Source: Hymenobacter frigidus
GTDB lineage: Bacteria; Bacteroidota; Bacteroidia; Cytophagales; Hymenobacteraceae
Length of the DNA stretch: 64,000 bases
Direction of reading: 5' to 3'
Assembly: GCF_014640435.1 (NCBI RefSeq)
Contig: NZ_BMGY01000001.1
Span: 186,001-250,000, forward strand
Under the pieces are notes generated by a model. It saw only the letters and a list, made by a program, of their open reading frames with translations. It had not been told where the DNA came from and did no database searches. Shown here in pieces: positions 50,844 to 59,637 of the stretch. Within the stretch, counting starts at the first letter, position 1; each line of letters begins with the position of its first letter. Made by a program: the position numbers and the translations under genes.

Positions 50844-52400
50844 TTAATTTGGAATCTGTACGGCAGAAGCGGACTTGGCGGCCATGCCTGTGCCCACTAG
50901 CTTGGTTTTAGGCGGTTGCTTGGGCCAGGTAAAGACGAACTTAGCACCTTGGCCCTCCGCCGATTTCACCCAGATGCGCCCGCCCTGTCGCTCCACTATT
51001 TTTTTCACGATGGCCAGGCCCACCCCGGTACTTTCCAGGGTATCGCGCTCGGTCAGGGTCTGAAAAATAATGAAGATACGGTCGTGGTATTCGGGGTCAA
51101 TGCCGGGCCCATCGTCGGCCACGGAAAACTGGTAAAATTCGCCGGCATCGTCGCAGCCAATGTGCACGGTGCCCGTGGCCGGGTGGTCGTGGTATTTCAG
51201 CGCATTGCTGACAAGGTTGGTGAACACCTGCTGCAGCTGCACGGCGTTGGTGGTGAGCGTGGGCAGGAAAAACGGCAGCTCCACGTGGAAGCCTTTGGTC
51301 GGATTCAGCGTATCGATAATTTCGCGCAGCAGCGTCCGGACAAATACTGTCTCGTCGGATTGGGCCATGCGCCCAACGCGGGCCAGGTCCAAAATTCCGC
51401 TGATAAGCTTTTCCATGCGGTGCACCCGCTGGCGCATCAGCCCCAAAAACTCACGGATGTGGGGTGGCAGCTGGTCTTTGCCCATGTCTTCCTCAATCCA
51501 GCGCGACGCGCTTTCGATGCCGCGCAGGGGCGCTTTCAGGTCGTGCGAAACCACGTAGGCAAACTGGTCCAGCTCTTGGTTGCGGCTTTCTAGCTGATTG
51601 ATGTTGGCTCCTACGGTGCGGGCCATCACGTTCAGAGCGGCCGTAAGCTCACTCACTTCGTCTTGCCGGGTATCAACAATCTGGGTGGTGTAGTCGCCAT
51701 CGGCCATGCGGCGGGCCAGCTCCAGCATGCTCTTGAGGCGAGTAGAGAAGATGCGCACGATGTACACGGCCCACAGCAGCCCCAGCACCAAGGCGGCCAC
51801 GGCCAAGACCACCGATAGCCATTTGGCACGCTGAATACTGTCATCCAGACGCTGGCGCAGCTGCTTACGCACTTGGCTCTCGCTGCTTTCAAACGCCGTG
51901 AGCTGCACCCGGATATTATCCATCACCTGTTTGCCCGTGAGGCCTTCGGTGAGGCGGCGGTGGGCCAGGCCATCCAGGCCCGACTGCTGGGGGTTGCGGC
52001 GGCGGGCCTCACGCTTCTCCGACACCATCAGGTGGCTGTAGCTCGACCATTGCTGAAACAGCCGCTGAGCCTGTTCGAGGCGCTGCACCTGCTCGGGGGA
52101 GTTATTCATCAGGCCGCGCAACTGCGCAAATTGGCCAATCATGTTCCGTTCGCCATCGTAGTAAGGTGCCAGCACCTGCTCGTTGCCAACCAGCAAATAC
52201 CCCCGGAAACCAGTTTCCATATCCACGATGTGACGCAGCAGCGTTAGGGCTCCGTTCGATACGCGCTGGGAGGCTTCTACTTTGCGCGAATTGGTCAACA
52301 CCTGCCCCGCCAGCTGATAGTAGAACAGCACGACCACCGTGAAGAGCGCCAGCAACAACACAAATCCGGCAAAAAGCTTCGTGGTAAGGGTTATTTTCAT
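50844..52400 (-). CDS. Sensor histidine kinase with CHASE3, HAMP, HisKA and HATPase domains
   Basis: Membrane kinase of 518 residues: TM1 about 8-28; CHASE3 extracytoplasmic domain with METGFRGYLLVGNE (about 60-73); TM2 about 195-217; HAMP to about 270; H-box VVSHDLKAPLRG (phosphorylated His at about 286); N-box VFTNLVSNALKYH; G1 DDGPGID; G2 TGVGLAIVKKI. It ends in a short non-conserved tail. Flanked by a zinc-binding CZB protein gene 23 bp upstream and a receiver gene downstream, which suggests a three-part signalling unit. Confidence 0.96.
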   Translation of the reverse strand: MKITLTTKLFAGFVLLLALFTVVVLFYYQLAGQVLTNSRKVEASQRVSNGALTLLRHIVDMETGFRGYLLVGNEQVLAPYYDGERNMIGQFAQLRGLMNNSPEQVQRLEQAQRLFQQWSSYSHLMVSEKREARRRNPQQSGLDGLAHRRLTEGLTGKQVMDNIRVQLTAFESSESQVRKQLRQRLDDSIQRAKWLSVVLAVAALVLGLLWAVYIVRIFSTRLKSMLELARRMADGDYTTQIVDTRQDEVSELTAALNVMARTVGANINQLESRNQELDQFAYVVSHDLKAPLRGIESASRWIEEDMGKDQLPPHIREFLGLMRQRVHRMEKLISGILDLARVGRMAQSDETVFVRTLLREIIDTLNPTKGFHVELPFFLPTLTTNAVQLQQVFTNLVSNALKYHDHPATGTVHIGCDDAGEFYQFSVADDGPGIDPEYHDRIFIIFQTLTERDTLESTGVGLAIVKKIVERQGGRIWVKSAEGQGAKFVFTWPKQPPKTKLVGTGMAAKSASAVQIPN

Positions 52401-52423
52401 GCAGCAAAAGCCGGGTTACGCAG

Positions 52424-52801
52424 TTAGTGGGCCTGCGTACGCAGCTTGGCCTCCATGGTTCGGAGGAGCGTCGCCATTTCGTCGGCTATTACCTGCAAGG
52501 GAACGTAGCCGGCACCAACCTCACTGCTTTGGCCCAGCACGTGCAAATCCATTAGCCGGTTGGCTTCCTTGTGGATAATAATGTGTTGCCGGTCAAACTG
52601 CCGGGCTTCGGGCAGGTGGGCGTAAGCCCCCGTGCCGCGCATCCGACTGGTTATCCACACGCCCAGGCTGCATTGCTCGGGGTCGCGCAGGGGGCCTTCG
52701 GCGCCGCCGTTACCAAACAGGAACGAGCGCAACTTGCTTTTGAAATGCACGTGCTTAATGTGAGCGGATTCAAAGTCCCGCTTTAGCTCCTCCGTTGTCA
52801 T
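52424..52801 (-). CDS. Stand-alone CZB (chemoreceptor zinc-binding) domain protein
   Basis: Protein of 125 residues from the ATG at 52801. It carries the CZB zinc ligands: His in HIKHVHFKSKLRSFL (about 14-28), CSLGVWI (about 43-49) and HIIIHKEA (about 71-78). CZB domains usually sit at the end of chemoreceptors or diguanylate cyclases and respond to zinc or hypochlorous acid through a redox-active Cys. Here it is a separate protein in front of a CHASE3 kinase. An in-frame extension to 52915 is unlikely because of weak N-terminal content. Confidence 0.85.
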   Translation of the reverse strand: MTTEELKRDFESAHIKHVHFKSKLRSFLFGNGGAEGPLRDPEQCSLGVWITSRMRGTGAYAHLPEARQFDRQHIIIHKEANRLMDLHVLGQSSEVGAGYVPLQVIADEMATLLRTMEAKLRTQAH

Positions 52802-53054
52802 AATCAAACTTGTAGAATCAAGTGCACACCGGGTAGCCAGTATTCCGCTCCATTTGCCCAAAGCTACGTCAGACGGCTCAGGGCTGGCTTCTTGCAAAGA
52901 CAGGTACTCACGCAACTTCCGGTCCTGCTACAACAGCAAAACCGAACTTAATGGCCAATGCCGGGTCAGAATTCGGTACTTTCGCGCTTGGTAATCACCG
53001 GAAGCGGCCTTGTGGCCATCCATTACTCGGTTACCTGTTCACTTATTCCCCACC

Positions 53055-54132
53055 ATGACCCAAGACCAGATTAAGGACTTGAAGGGCCGCGCCGAGGCCC
53101 TGAGGAGGTATCTTTGACTACGATACCCGCAAAGCTCAAATAGCCGCCGCCGAGGCGCAAACCACCGCCCCCGGCTTCTGGGATGACTCCAAAGCGGCCG
53201 AAACCATCCTGCGCGAAGTCAAGACCATCAAGATTTGGACCGACGACTACGAAGCCGTGGAACAAGCGCTGGCTGATACTGAGGTACTGTTTGATTTCCA
53301 TAAAGAGGGCGACGTATCGGAAGCTGAAATGCAGGCCGATTACGACGTCACGCTCAAAAAACTGGAGCAGCTGGAGTTCAAGCGCATGCTTTCCGATGAG
53401 GAGGACCAACTTTCGGCCATCATCGACATTAACCCCGGAGCCGGGGGGACCGAAAGCCAGGACTGGGCCGAAATGCTCATGCGCATGTACATCATGTGGG
53501 CCGAAAGCCACGGTTTTGGTGTGAAGCAAGTCAGCTACCAGCCCGGCGAAGGCGCGGGCATTAAGTCGGCGTCACTCGAAATCGACGGCGACTTTGCCTA
53601 CGGTTACCTCAAGAGCGAAATTGGGGTACACCGCCTCGTGCGTATGTCGCCGTTCGACAGCAGCGGGCGGCGGCACACCTCGTTCGCGTCCGTGTTTGCC
53701 TACCCCGTGATTGATGACACCATCGTCATCGACATCAACCCCGCCGACATCTCCTGGGATACCTTCCGGGCCGGTGGCGCGGGCGGGCAAAACGTGAACA
53801 AGGTGGAAACCGCCGTGCGCCTCACTCACGCACCGTCCGGCATCATCATCGCCGTCCAGATTGAGCGCAGCCAGCTCATGAACAAGGAGCACGCCCTGCG
53901 CATGCTCAAATCGCGCCTCTACCAGATTGAGATGGACAAGCGCCACGCCGAGCGCGACAAAGTGGAAGCCACCAAAAAGCGCATCGATTTCGGCTCCCAG
54001 ATTCGCAACTACGTGCTGCACCCCTACAAACTCATCAAGGACCTACGCACGGGCATCGAGCGCACCGACGTGCAGAATGTGCTCGATGGTGATTTGGATG
54101 AGTTCATCAAAGGGTTTCTGATGCGGAGCTAG
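53055..54132 (+). CDS. prfB: Peptide chain release factor 2, with programmed +1 frameshift
   Basis: RF2 ends translation at UGA and UAA. ATG 53055 opens a 20-codon frame ending at TGA 53115-53117; the main frame continues from 53116 (CTT then GAC TAC GAT), giving 359 residues. The frameshift site is AGGAGG (53103-53108), TAT, CTT TGA C, the classical arrangement, so low RF2 promotes its own synthesis. Domain markers: [14 protein letters not shown] with the GGQ motif, [14 protein letters not shown], and the SPF-type codon-reading loop at [11 protein letters not shown]. The codon order and spacing match the E. coli site. Confidence 0.97.
53103..53117 (+). promoter_or_regulatory. prfB programmed frameshift site
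   Basis: Internal Shine-Dalgarno-like AGGAGG, a three-base spacer, and slippery CTT followed by TGA C. The ribosome slips from CTT to TTT at the in-frame UGA and resumes in +1. Notable here because Bacteroidota ribosomes hide the anti-Shine-Dalgarno tail. Confidence 0.95.
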
Positions 54133-54152
54133 AGACAGCTTTCTATTAGACA

Positions 54153-54186
54153 TAAAAAAAGGCTGCCCAAATGGGCAGCCTTTTTT
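54153..54186. terminator. Bidirectional terminator between prfB and SusD pair 2
   Basis: Stem AAAGGCTGCCC / GGGCAGCCTTT with loop AAAT, an A run on the left and six Ts on the right; the genes on both sides converge. Confidence 0.93.
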
Positions 54187-54207
54187 GTGGGCAGATATCG
54201 CCAGGAT

Positions 54208-55665
54208 TTAGGGGTTGGCGATATCCCAGGCCTTTTCGGCGGCCGGGCGCTGCAAGTTGGGGAACAACTTGTAGGGGGTAGTCGAGTAGGCCAGCGTTTG
54301 GGCGGGGCGAGCACCGATGGCGGGCGATACCACGGGCGGTGCCGAGAGCTTGTTCAAGCGGCGTAGGTCGACCAGGTAGTGGCCTTCGTAGAACAGGGAG
54401 TAGCGACGTTGAGCCAGGATTTCATCCCGGTAAGCTGCTGCGCCGCTCAAGCTAGCTGCCGGCAGCACAGCCAGGTTCCCGGCGCGGGTGCGGATGGCAT
54501 TGATGTCGAGCAGTGAGCCAGCCAAGTCGTTGGTACCCACCCGAGCCTCAGCGGCAATCAGAATCAACTCCTCGTTGCGGATGATATCCAACGGCGAGGT
54601 TTGTGACGGAAATACCTGGGCTTCGTAAGTTCCAGTAATGGCCCCTACTACCTGTGGCGTGGTACGCCGGGGAGCTTTAGCCAAGCGCTGGTCGCCGGGC
54701 TCAGCTTCGGTTACGAAGTTATCAGGCACCGACACCAACGACGAAAGCAACGCATTGCTGGCCTGGAAGTAAGGATTACCGACATCGTTGGCCGTGGTGG
54801 GGCTGAATATCATTTTTGGCCCCAAGGTCAAGCTACCGGCCCGGTCGTAGAAGGAGGCGTTGAGCGCGGTCAGGGTTCCAGCGAAATCACCCTGATACAG
54901 GGATACGCGGGCAGCCAGCGCGCGGTTGAAGCGGATAAACGTAGCGGGTGTGTTGAAGCCGGCAAAGCCCCCGGACAGCGGGAACCCAAAAGCAGCCCCA
55001 GCGGCAGCCAGGTCCGTATTGGCCTGGTCAAGTTGCTGACGGATATTGGTCAGTGCTTCGGGCGAGCCGACAAATTTACCCGGCTTCAGGAGCTCGTCCA
55101 CGGTGACACCGTCCAAACCAACCCGAATACCATTCTCGCCCTGAAGGTTGAGCAGGTGCAGCTTGCTCAGGGCCTCGTACGTGCGGGTGAAACCATCAAT
55201 GCCTCTCTTCTGAGCAGCGTCGAGTACGGGGCTACCCGCTGCCGAGGCCCGAAAAACGCGGGCAGCGCGGCCCACACGAGCAAAGTCGGTGTACTGGCCG
55301 TTGTAGAAGGCCGCGTCATCAAGCACGATAACCGGAAGCTGAGTTGCGCCGCGGCGGCCCTGCAGCTCGTAGTACCAGCGGCTCTCGGTTGCGGCCTGCA
55401 CCGTCACTTCCCGGCCCAGGGTGCCCAGCACCCGGTTGTGGGAGCTGTTGTTGGCGTGGCCTAGTCGCAGCGAAGCTTCCAGACCTACCGCCAGCGCGTT
55501 AATCTGCGCCTGGCTGGCATTGGTCAGAACGCTCTCGATGATGGCGTTGTTGGGGTCCAGCACCGGCTCGATTTCCGTCAGGTTGCAACCCGTAACCGAG
55601 AACAGGGCCGCCAGGGCTCCGGTCAGCAGTAGCGGCTGGGAGCGAAAATTTATGGTCGTTAACAT
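54208..55665 (-). CDS. SusD/RagB-family outer-membrane lipoprotein (pair 2)
   Basis: Protein of 485 residues from the ATG at 55665. Signal peptide with lipobox VTGC (Cys24), then NLTEIEPVLDPNNA; typical SusD-like helices and C-terminal block YRDEILAQRRYSLFYEGHYL with DLRRLNKL (about 405-435). It follows its SusC gene by 18 bp. Divergent in sequence from pair 1, suggesting a different ligand. No carbohydrate-active enzyme is adjacent, so the substrate is unknown. Confidence 0.93.
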   Translation of the reverse strand: MLTTINFRSQPLLLTGALAALFSVTGCNLTEIEPVLDPNNAIIESVLTNASQAQINALAVGLEASLRLGHANNSSHNRVLGTLGREVTVQAATESRWYYELQGRRGATQLPVIVLDDAAFYNGQYTDFARVGRAARVFRASAAGSPVLDAAQKRGIDGFTRTYEALSKLHLLNLQGENGIRVGLDGVTVDELLKPGKFVGSPEALTNIRQQLDQANTDLAAAGAAFGFPLSGGFAGFNTPATFIRFNRALAARVSLYQGDFAGTLTALNASFYDRAGSLTLGPKMIFSPTTANDVGNPYFQASNALLSSLVSVPDNFVTEAEPGDQRLAKAPRRTTPQVVGAITGTYEAQVFPSQTSPLDIIRNEELILIAAEARVGTNDLAGSLLDINAIRTRAGNLAVLPAASLSGAAAYRDEILAQRRYSLFYEGHYLVDLRRLNKLSAPPVVSPAIGARPAQTLAYSTTPYKLFPNLQRPAAEKAWDIANP

Positions 55666-55683
55666 GGGGGACAAGGGAGGAGA

Positions 55684-58600
55684 TTAAAAGTCAAGATTGA
55701 GGTGGAAGAACACGCGCCGGGTGTTCGGGAAGCTCGTCACGTCCACCTGGGCTACGTTGGTAGTCGAGCCAAAAACCGAAACCTCGGGGTCGTAGCCCAC
55801 ATATTTGGTAAAGGTCAGCAAGTTGTTCCCCGATACCCCCACGCGGATGTTGCGGACGTACTCCTTGAAAACGCTGGTGCGCAGGCTGGCTGGCAGCGAA
55901 TAGTAGATGCTGGCTTCGCGCAGGCGCACAAAACCGCTGTTCTGGATGAACTCGCGGGCAGTGCCGCCCTGCCGCTGAATGCCGTTGACTTCACCATCGC
56001 CGTCGTCGTCCTTGCTCCAGTCCGCCGTCGTGCCGCCTTCGTCCTTCAGCAACCGGCTCAGGTTGCTGGTATAGGAATCTTTGCGCCAAGCTACCAGGAA
56101 GTTCACTTCCACGCTCTTGGCGATGGTGAAGTTGTTGATGAACGACATGATGAAGCGCGGCTGCGCCTCTTCGTAACGGGTCAGGTTGCTGAAGGTGTTA
56201 GGGTTGTCGACGGCGCTGATGGGCGAACCGAACCACCGCGAGGGAGACTGGCCCAGGGTGAAGATATTACGACCAAAAGTGCTGCCAAAGCCGGTGCCGG
56301 TGTTGAAGGACGGCACCACGATGCGCGTCACCTCCGTGCGGTTGAGCGAGTAGAGCGTGGTCGAAGTCCAGCTGAAGTTGTCTTTGCGCACCGGCGTTAC
56401 GCCCAGGCTAAGCTCCAGGCCGCGGTTGCGCAGGTCGCCCACCGGGAAGGCCCGGATGGAGGTCACGCCCGTACCGGGGGCCAGGTTGAAGGTTTGCACC
56501 AGATTTTTGGCGTACTTCTGGTACACCGAGGCTTCCAGCGTGATGCGGTTATCAAGGAAACCCAGGTCCAGACCGCCTTCCAATTCCGTGGCGCGCTCCG
56601 GCTCGATGTTCTTGTTGCCCACCAACGTGGAAGGAATAAAGCCCGGCCGGCCGCCGATGCTCACGTTATTCAACGGTGAGTAGATGGCGCCAAAGAAGGC
56701 GGGAGCACCCGTTTCGCCGTAGGCGGCCCGGAACTTCACCAGGTTGACCGAAGGCAGCTCGAAAAAGCTGAACTTGGTCAGGTTCACGGCAATGCGGCCG
56801 CTGGGGAAGGCGTAGTATTTATTTGCGTCGCCGTTGCGGCTCGACTTATCGAAACGAACGCTGCCGCCCAAAATAATCTGGTCGCGGAAGTTAATATCCT
56901 GCTGCACTACCTGGCCCAGGTCTTGCTCCGTCGTCGACGTAGCATCCTGCGTTACCAGTGAGCTGCGGCCGGGGTTGAGCGGGGTGCCCGGTGCCAGGTT
57001 CTGGCCCTGGCTGTAGGCGAAGTTCCGGTCGAAGCGCAAACGGACGGTTCCCAGCTGCGAGGTCATGTTGATGTTTTCGCCCAACGTCCAGTCGTAAACC
57101 AGGAAAGCCTGCAGGTTGGTATTGAGCGAGCGGTTGTTGACCACGCGCACGGCACCGGGGTTCGGCAGGCCACGCTGCGACTGCAAGTCGGCGGGCAGGG
57201 CTAGCAGGGCGCTGGTGTTGGCGTAGTCGATGCCGCCCTGTACGTTCAGGCGCAACGAAGATTTTTCGCGGTCCAGAATGCGCAGCACGCCGGTGAGGGC
57301 CTGGCCAGTGCGGTTGGTGGTCTCCTCGTTGACGCTGCGCTCCACGATGGCCAGCGGGTTATCGCCGCCGTAAGGGTTGTCCGGGAACACACCGGCTGCG
57401 TTGGGCCGCAGCTGCGCGTAGCTGGGCACATAAGCCAAGGTGTAGCCCAGGCCAACGCCGGCGTTGTCGTTGCCGGTGAAGCCGCGACGGTTCTTCGAGT
57501 TCGTGTAGTTCGAGGTCAGACCGATGTCAATCCGCTTGCCCAGCTTCTGGTCCACGTTGGCCCGGATAGAGTGGCGGGCGAAGCCCGTGTTCTTCACGAT
57601 GCCGCCTTCGTCGGTAGTCGTCCCCGACACGTAGAATTTGGTAAGGTCGTTACCGCCCGACATGTTCAGCGTTGTGTTACGGACAAAGCCCGTATTACCG
57701 AAAATTTCTTTCTCGTAGTCGTAGATGCGACCGCCGGCAATGGCCTCGGCCAGCAGCTGCTTCTCATCGGCGCGGGCGGCGCGGGTGTCTGCCAGCGCCG
57801 TGTTGAAAGTTATCACCTGGGCCGGCGTAGGATTGGCTTGCAGTACCGGCAACGGACGCAGCAAGTCGATTTTCTCCGGGGTAAAGTCTTCCTTACCCAG
57901 CAAGCGGATGGCTTTGGCAAAGCCCAGGTCTTGGGTGAAACCAACGCGGGTCTTGCCGGCGGCTCCGCGCTTGGTGCGGATGATGATAACGCCGTTGGAG
58001 GCACGCTGGCCGTAGATGGCGGCCGCGCTGGAGCCTTTCAGCACCTCGATGCTTTCGATGTCGTTGGGGTTGATGTCGGAAATACGGTTCACCGCGTTGT
58101 CTTGCGAAGTCCGGCCAGCACCACCCGATGCTTGCGAGAAGGCGGCGCTGCCAGCACCGTTGCCCACCTCATCGTTCACGGCGTACACGCCATCGATGAT
58201 GTACAGCGGCTGGGAGCTACCAGTCAGCGTCGAGATGCCGCGCAGCTGCACTGAAACCCCACCGCCCGGCGCACCGGAGGTCTGGGAGATGTTGGCACCC
58301 ACGATTTTACCGCTCAAGGCCGCGTCTACCGTCACTGGACGGGTACTGCCAATCAACTCCTTTGCCGATACCGTGGTGATGGCATTAGCAAGGTTGGAGC
58401 GCTTAACGTTCGTAGCCAAACCGGACACCACTACTTCGTCCAAGTTACGCACCTCAACTGCCAGCGCTACATCCACAGTGGCCGACGAGGTGATGTCCCG
58501 GTCAGTGGTCTTAAAACCAATCGAGCTAAACTGCAGGGTAGTAGTAGAAGCCGGTACAGAAAGGGTGAATTGCCCCTCGGCGTTGGTCGCCGTACCAATT

Positions 58601-58749
58601 TTAGTGCCTTTGACCAGCACCGTTGCGCCGGGCAAGCCTTGGCCATTTGACCCATCTGTGACCCGACCGGACACGGATTTGTCTTGGGCAACCGCCTGCT
58701 GCAACAGGCAGGTCATCAGTAAGACGACCATGAAAAAAAAGTGCTTCAT
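55684..58749 (-). CDS. SusC/RagA-family TonB-dependent transporter (pair 2)
   Basis: Outer-membrane barrel of 1021 residues from the ATG at 58749; signal peptide to about residue 22, then carboxypeptidase-like domain VSGRVTDGSNGQGLPGATV (about 25-100), plug with DINPNDIESIEVLKGSSAAA and YGQRASNGVIIIRTKRG (about 105-255), and the barrel ending FFHLNLDF. An N-terminal extension to 58839 is not credible. Transcribed with the downstream SusD partner and divergent from SusC pair 3. Confidence 0.96.
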   Translation of the reverse strand: MKHFFFMVVLLMTCLLQQAVAQDKSVSGRVTDGSNGQGLPGATVLVKGTKIGTATNAEGQFTLSVPASTTTLQFSSIGFKTTDRDITSSATVDVALAVEVRNLDEVVVSGLATNVKRSNLANAITTVSAKELIGSTRPVTVDAALSGKIVGANISQTSGAPGGGVSVQLRGISTLTGSSQPLYIIDGVYAVNDEVGNGAGSAAFSQASGGAGRTSQDNAVNRISDINPNDIESIEVLKGSSAAAIYGQRASNGVIIIRTKRGAAGKTRVGFTQDLGFAKAIRLLGKEDFTPEKIDLLRPLPVLQANPTPAQVITFNTALADTRAARADEKQLLAEAIAGGRIYDYEKEIFGNTGFVRNTTLNMSGGNDLTKFYVSGTTTDEGGIVKNTGFARHSIRANVDQKLGKRIDIGLTSNYTNSKNRRGFTGNDNAGVGLGYTLAYVPSYAQLRPNAAGVFPDNPYGGDNPLAIVERSVNEETTNRTGQALTGVLRILDREKSSLRLNVQGGIDYANTSALLALPADLQSQRGLPNPGAVRVVNNRSLNTNLQAFLVYDWTLGENINMTSQLGTVRLRFDRNFAYSQGQNLAPGTPLNPGRSSLVTQDATSTTEQDLGQVVQQDINFRDQIILGGSVRFDKSSRNGDANKYYAFPSGRIAVNLTKFSFFELPSVNLVKFRAAYGETGAPAFFGAIYSPLNNVSIGGRPGFIPSTLVGNKNIEPERATELEGGLDLGFLDNRITLEASVYQKYAKNLVQTFNLAPGTGVTSIRAFPVGDLRNRGLELSLGVTPVRKDNFSWTSTTLYSLNRTEVTRIVVPSFNTGTGFGSTFGRNIFTLGQSPSRWFGSPISAVDNPNTFSNLTRYEEAQPRFIMSFINNFTIAKSVEVNFLVAWRKDSYTSNLSRLLKDEGGTTADWSKDDDGDGEVNGIQRQGGTAREFIQNSGFVRLREASIYYSLPASLRTSVFKEYVRNIRVGVSGNNLLTFTKYVGYDPEVSVFGSTTNVAQVDVTSFPNTRRVFFHLNLDF

Positions 58750-59203
58750 GTATGAGTGAAAGTGGTGAGTAAAAAAGTGAAAAGTAGGTAAGGTGGAGAA
58801 AAGAAAATTGCACTCCGCGATAGAGTAATCAAGTGGCAAGGTATTACAAGTTTTCTTGTTACGCTAATATTGACCTAGCCCCATTTCTGACCGCTTTTCC
58901 TGAATTTGACCTGAATTGATACGAAAGCTGTGGTTTCCACTCCCGCCTACAAACCTGTTAAGCACTGGCATGCTTGATAGTTAACCCACAATTCGAGAGT
59001 CTTCTTACTAACTTGGGCACCTGTTCGCAATGGTAGTGAGAATGCGGAAATATTGTAATTCAACCAAATAGCAGATTGCCGTTTAGGCTGCATTTTCAAT
59101 AGGTGAAGAGGCTATTTATTTGAGGCATTGGCCTCTGAGGTATTTAGCACAGTTGCCTTCATAGCATTTTAGAGCAGTTTCGAAGTTCGTGTGCATGGGC
59201 GAT

Positions 59204-59279
59204 GTAGCGTGGACTCTGCGAGTCCGCGCCTGGCCCGGCTCGGCCCAGCCGACACGCGGACTCGCAGAGTCCACGCTAC
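59204..59279. repeat. 76-bp palindromic element, family B copy 2
   Basis: Arms GTAGCGTGGACTCTGCGAGT and its complement match copy 1 (41613-41677) almost exactly; the inner loop differs in length and sequence. This copy lies between divergent genes rather than at a gene 3' end. Confidence 0.92.
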
Positions 59280-59459
59280 ACATACACTAACCCCGGAACC
59301 GCTCTAACGCTATTTCTAACCTCTGCTTATGGTCGGGATTTCGAGGCATTTTTCATCAGGGTGCTGCCATATAAATCCACGCACAACGGCATCAAGTTGA
59401 TGTTTCTTGTTGCGCCGGCTTAAGGTCCAAGCCTCACACTCTACCTCTCGCTACCTATC

Positions 59460-59503
59460 AACTGATGTTAGGCAGTGTGTTGCTGGCGTGCGCAACATCA
59501 GTT
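59460..59503. promoter_or_regulatory. 10-bp inverted repeat upstream of SusC pair 3
   Basis: AACTGATGTT (59460-59469) and AACATCAGTT (59494-59503) are perfect complements 24 bp apart. It could be a regulator site or RNA hairpin, about 135 bp before the SusC ATG. Confidence 0.4.
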
Positions 59504-59637
59504 AATAATCGGCTCTGCAACTACAGGTAGTCCGGTACGTGGCGGGGTTTTCGGCAAAAGCCGTACTTTCAGCTTTTAAATTCTTGCCATCCTAACTCTT
59601 TTTCCCGCTTTTCTCACACACCCATTTTTGTAAATCA

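Larger units (their letters stand above)
58750..59637. other. Large divergent intergenic region between SusC pairs 2 and 3
   Basis: 888 bp without a credible gene, A/T-richer than the flanks. It contains the family B palindrome at 59204-59279, a 10-bp inverted repeat at 59460-59503 and weak -7-like words on both sides (TACTTTTC near 58790 minus strand; TACTTTCA near 59563 plus). Its length suggests control by a regulator encoded elsewhere or decay of a former gene. Confidence 0.5.

Noticed and set aside
53055..53117. prfB as a broken gene because of the in-frame TGA
   Set aside because: The TGA is part of the canonical programmed frameshift site and the downstream frame is intact to the normal C-terminus.
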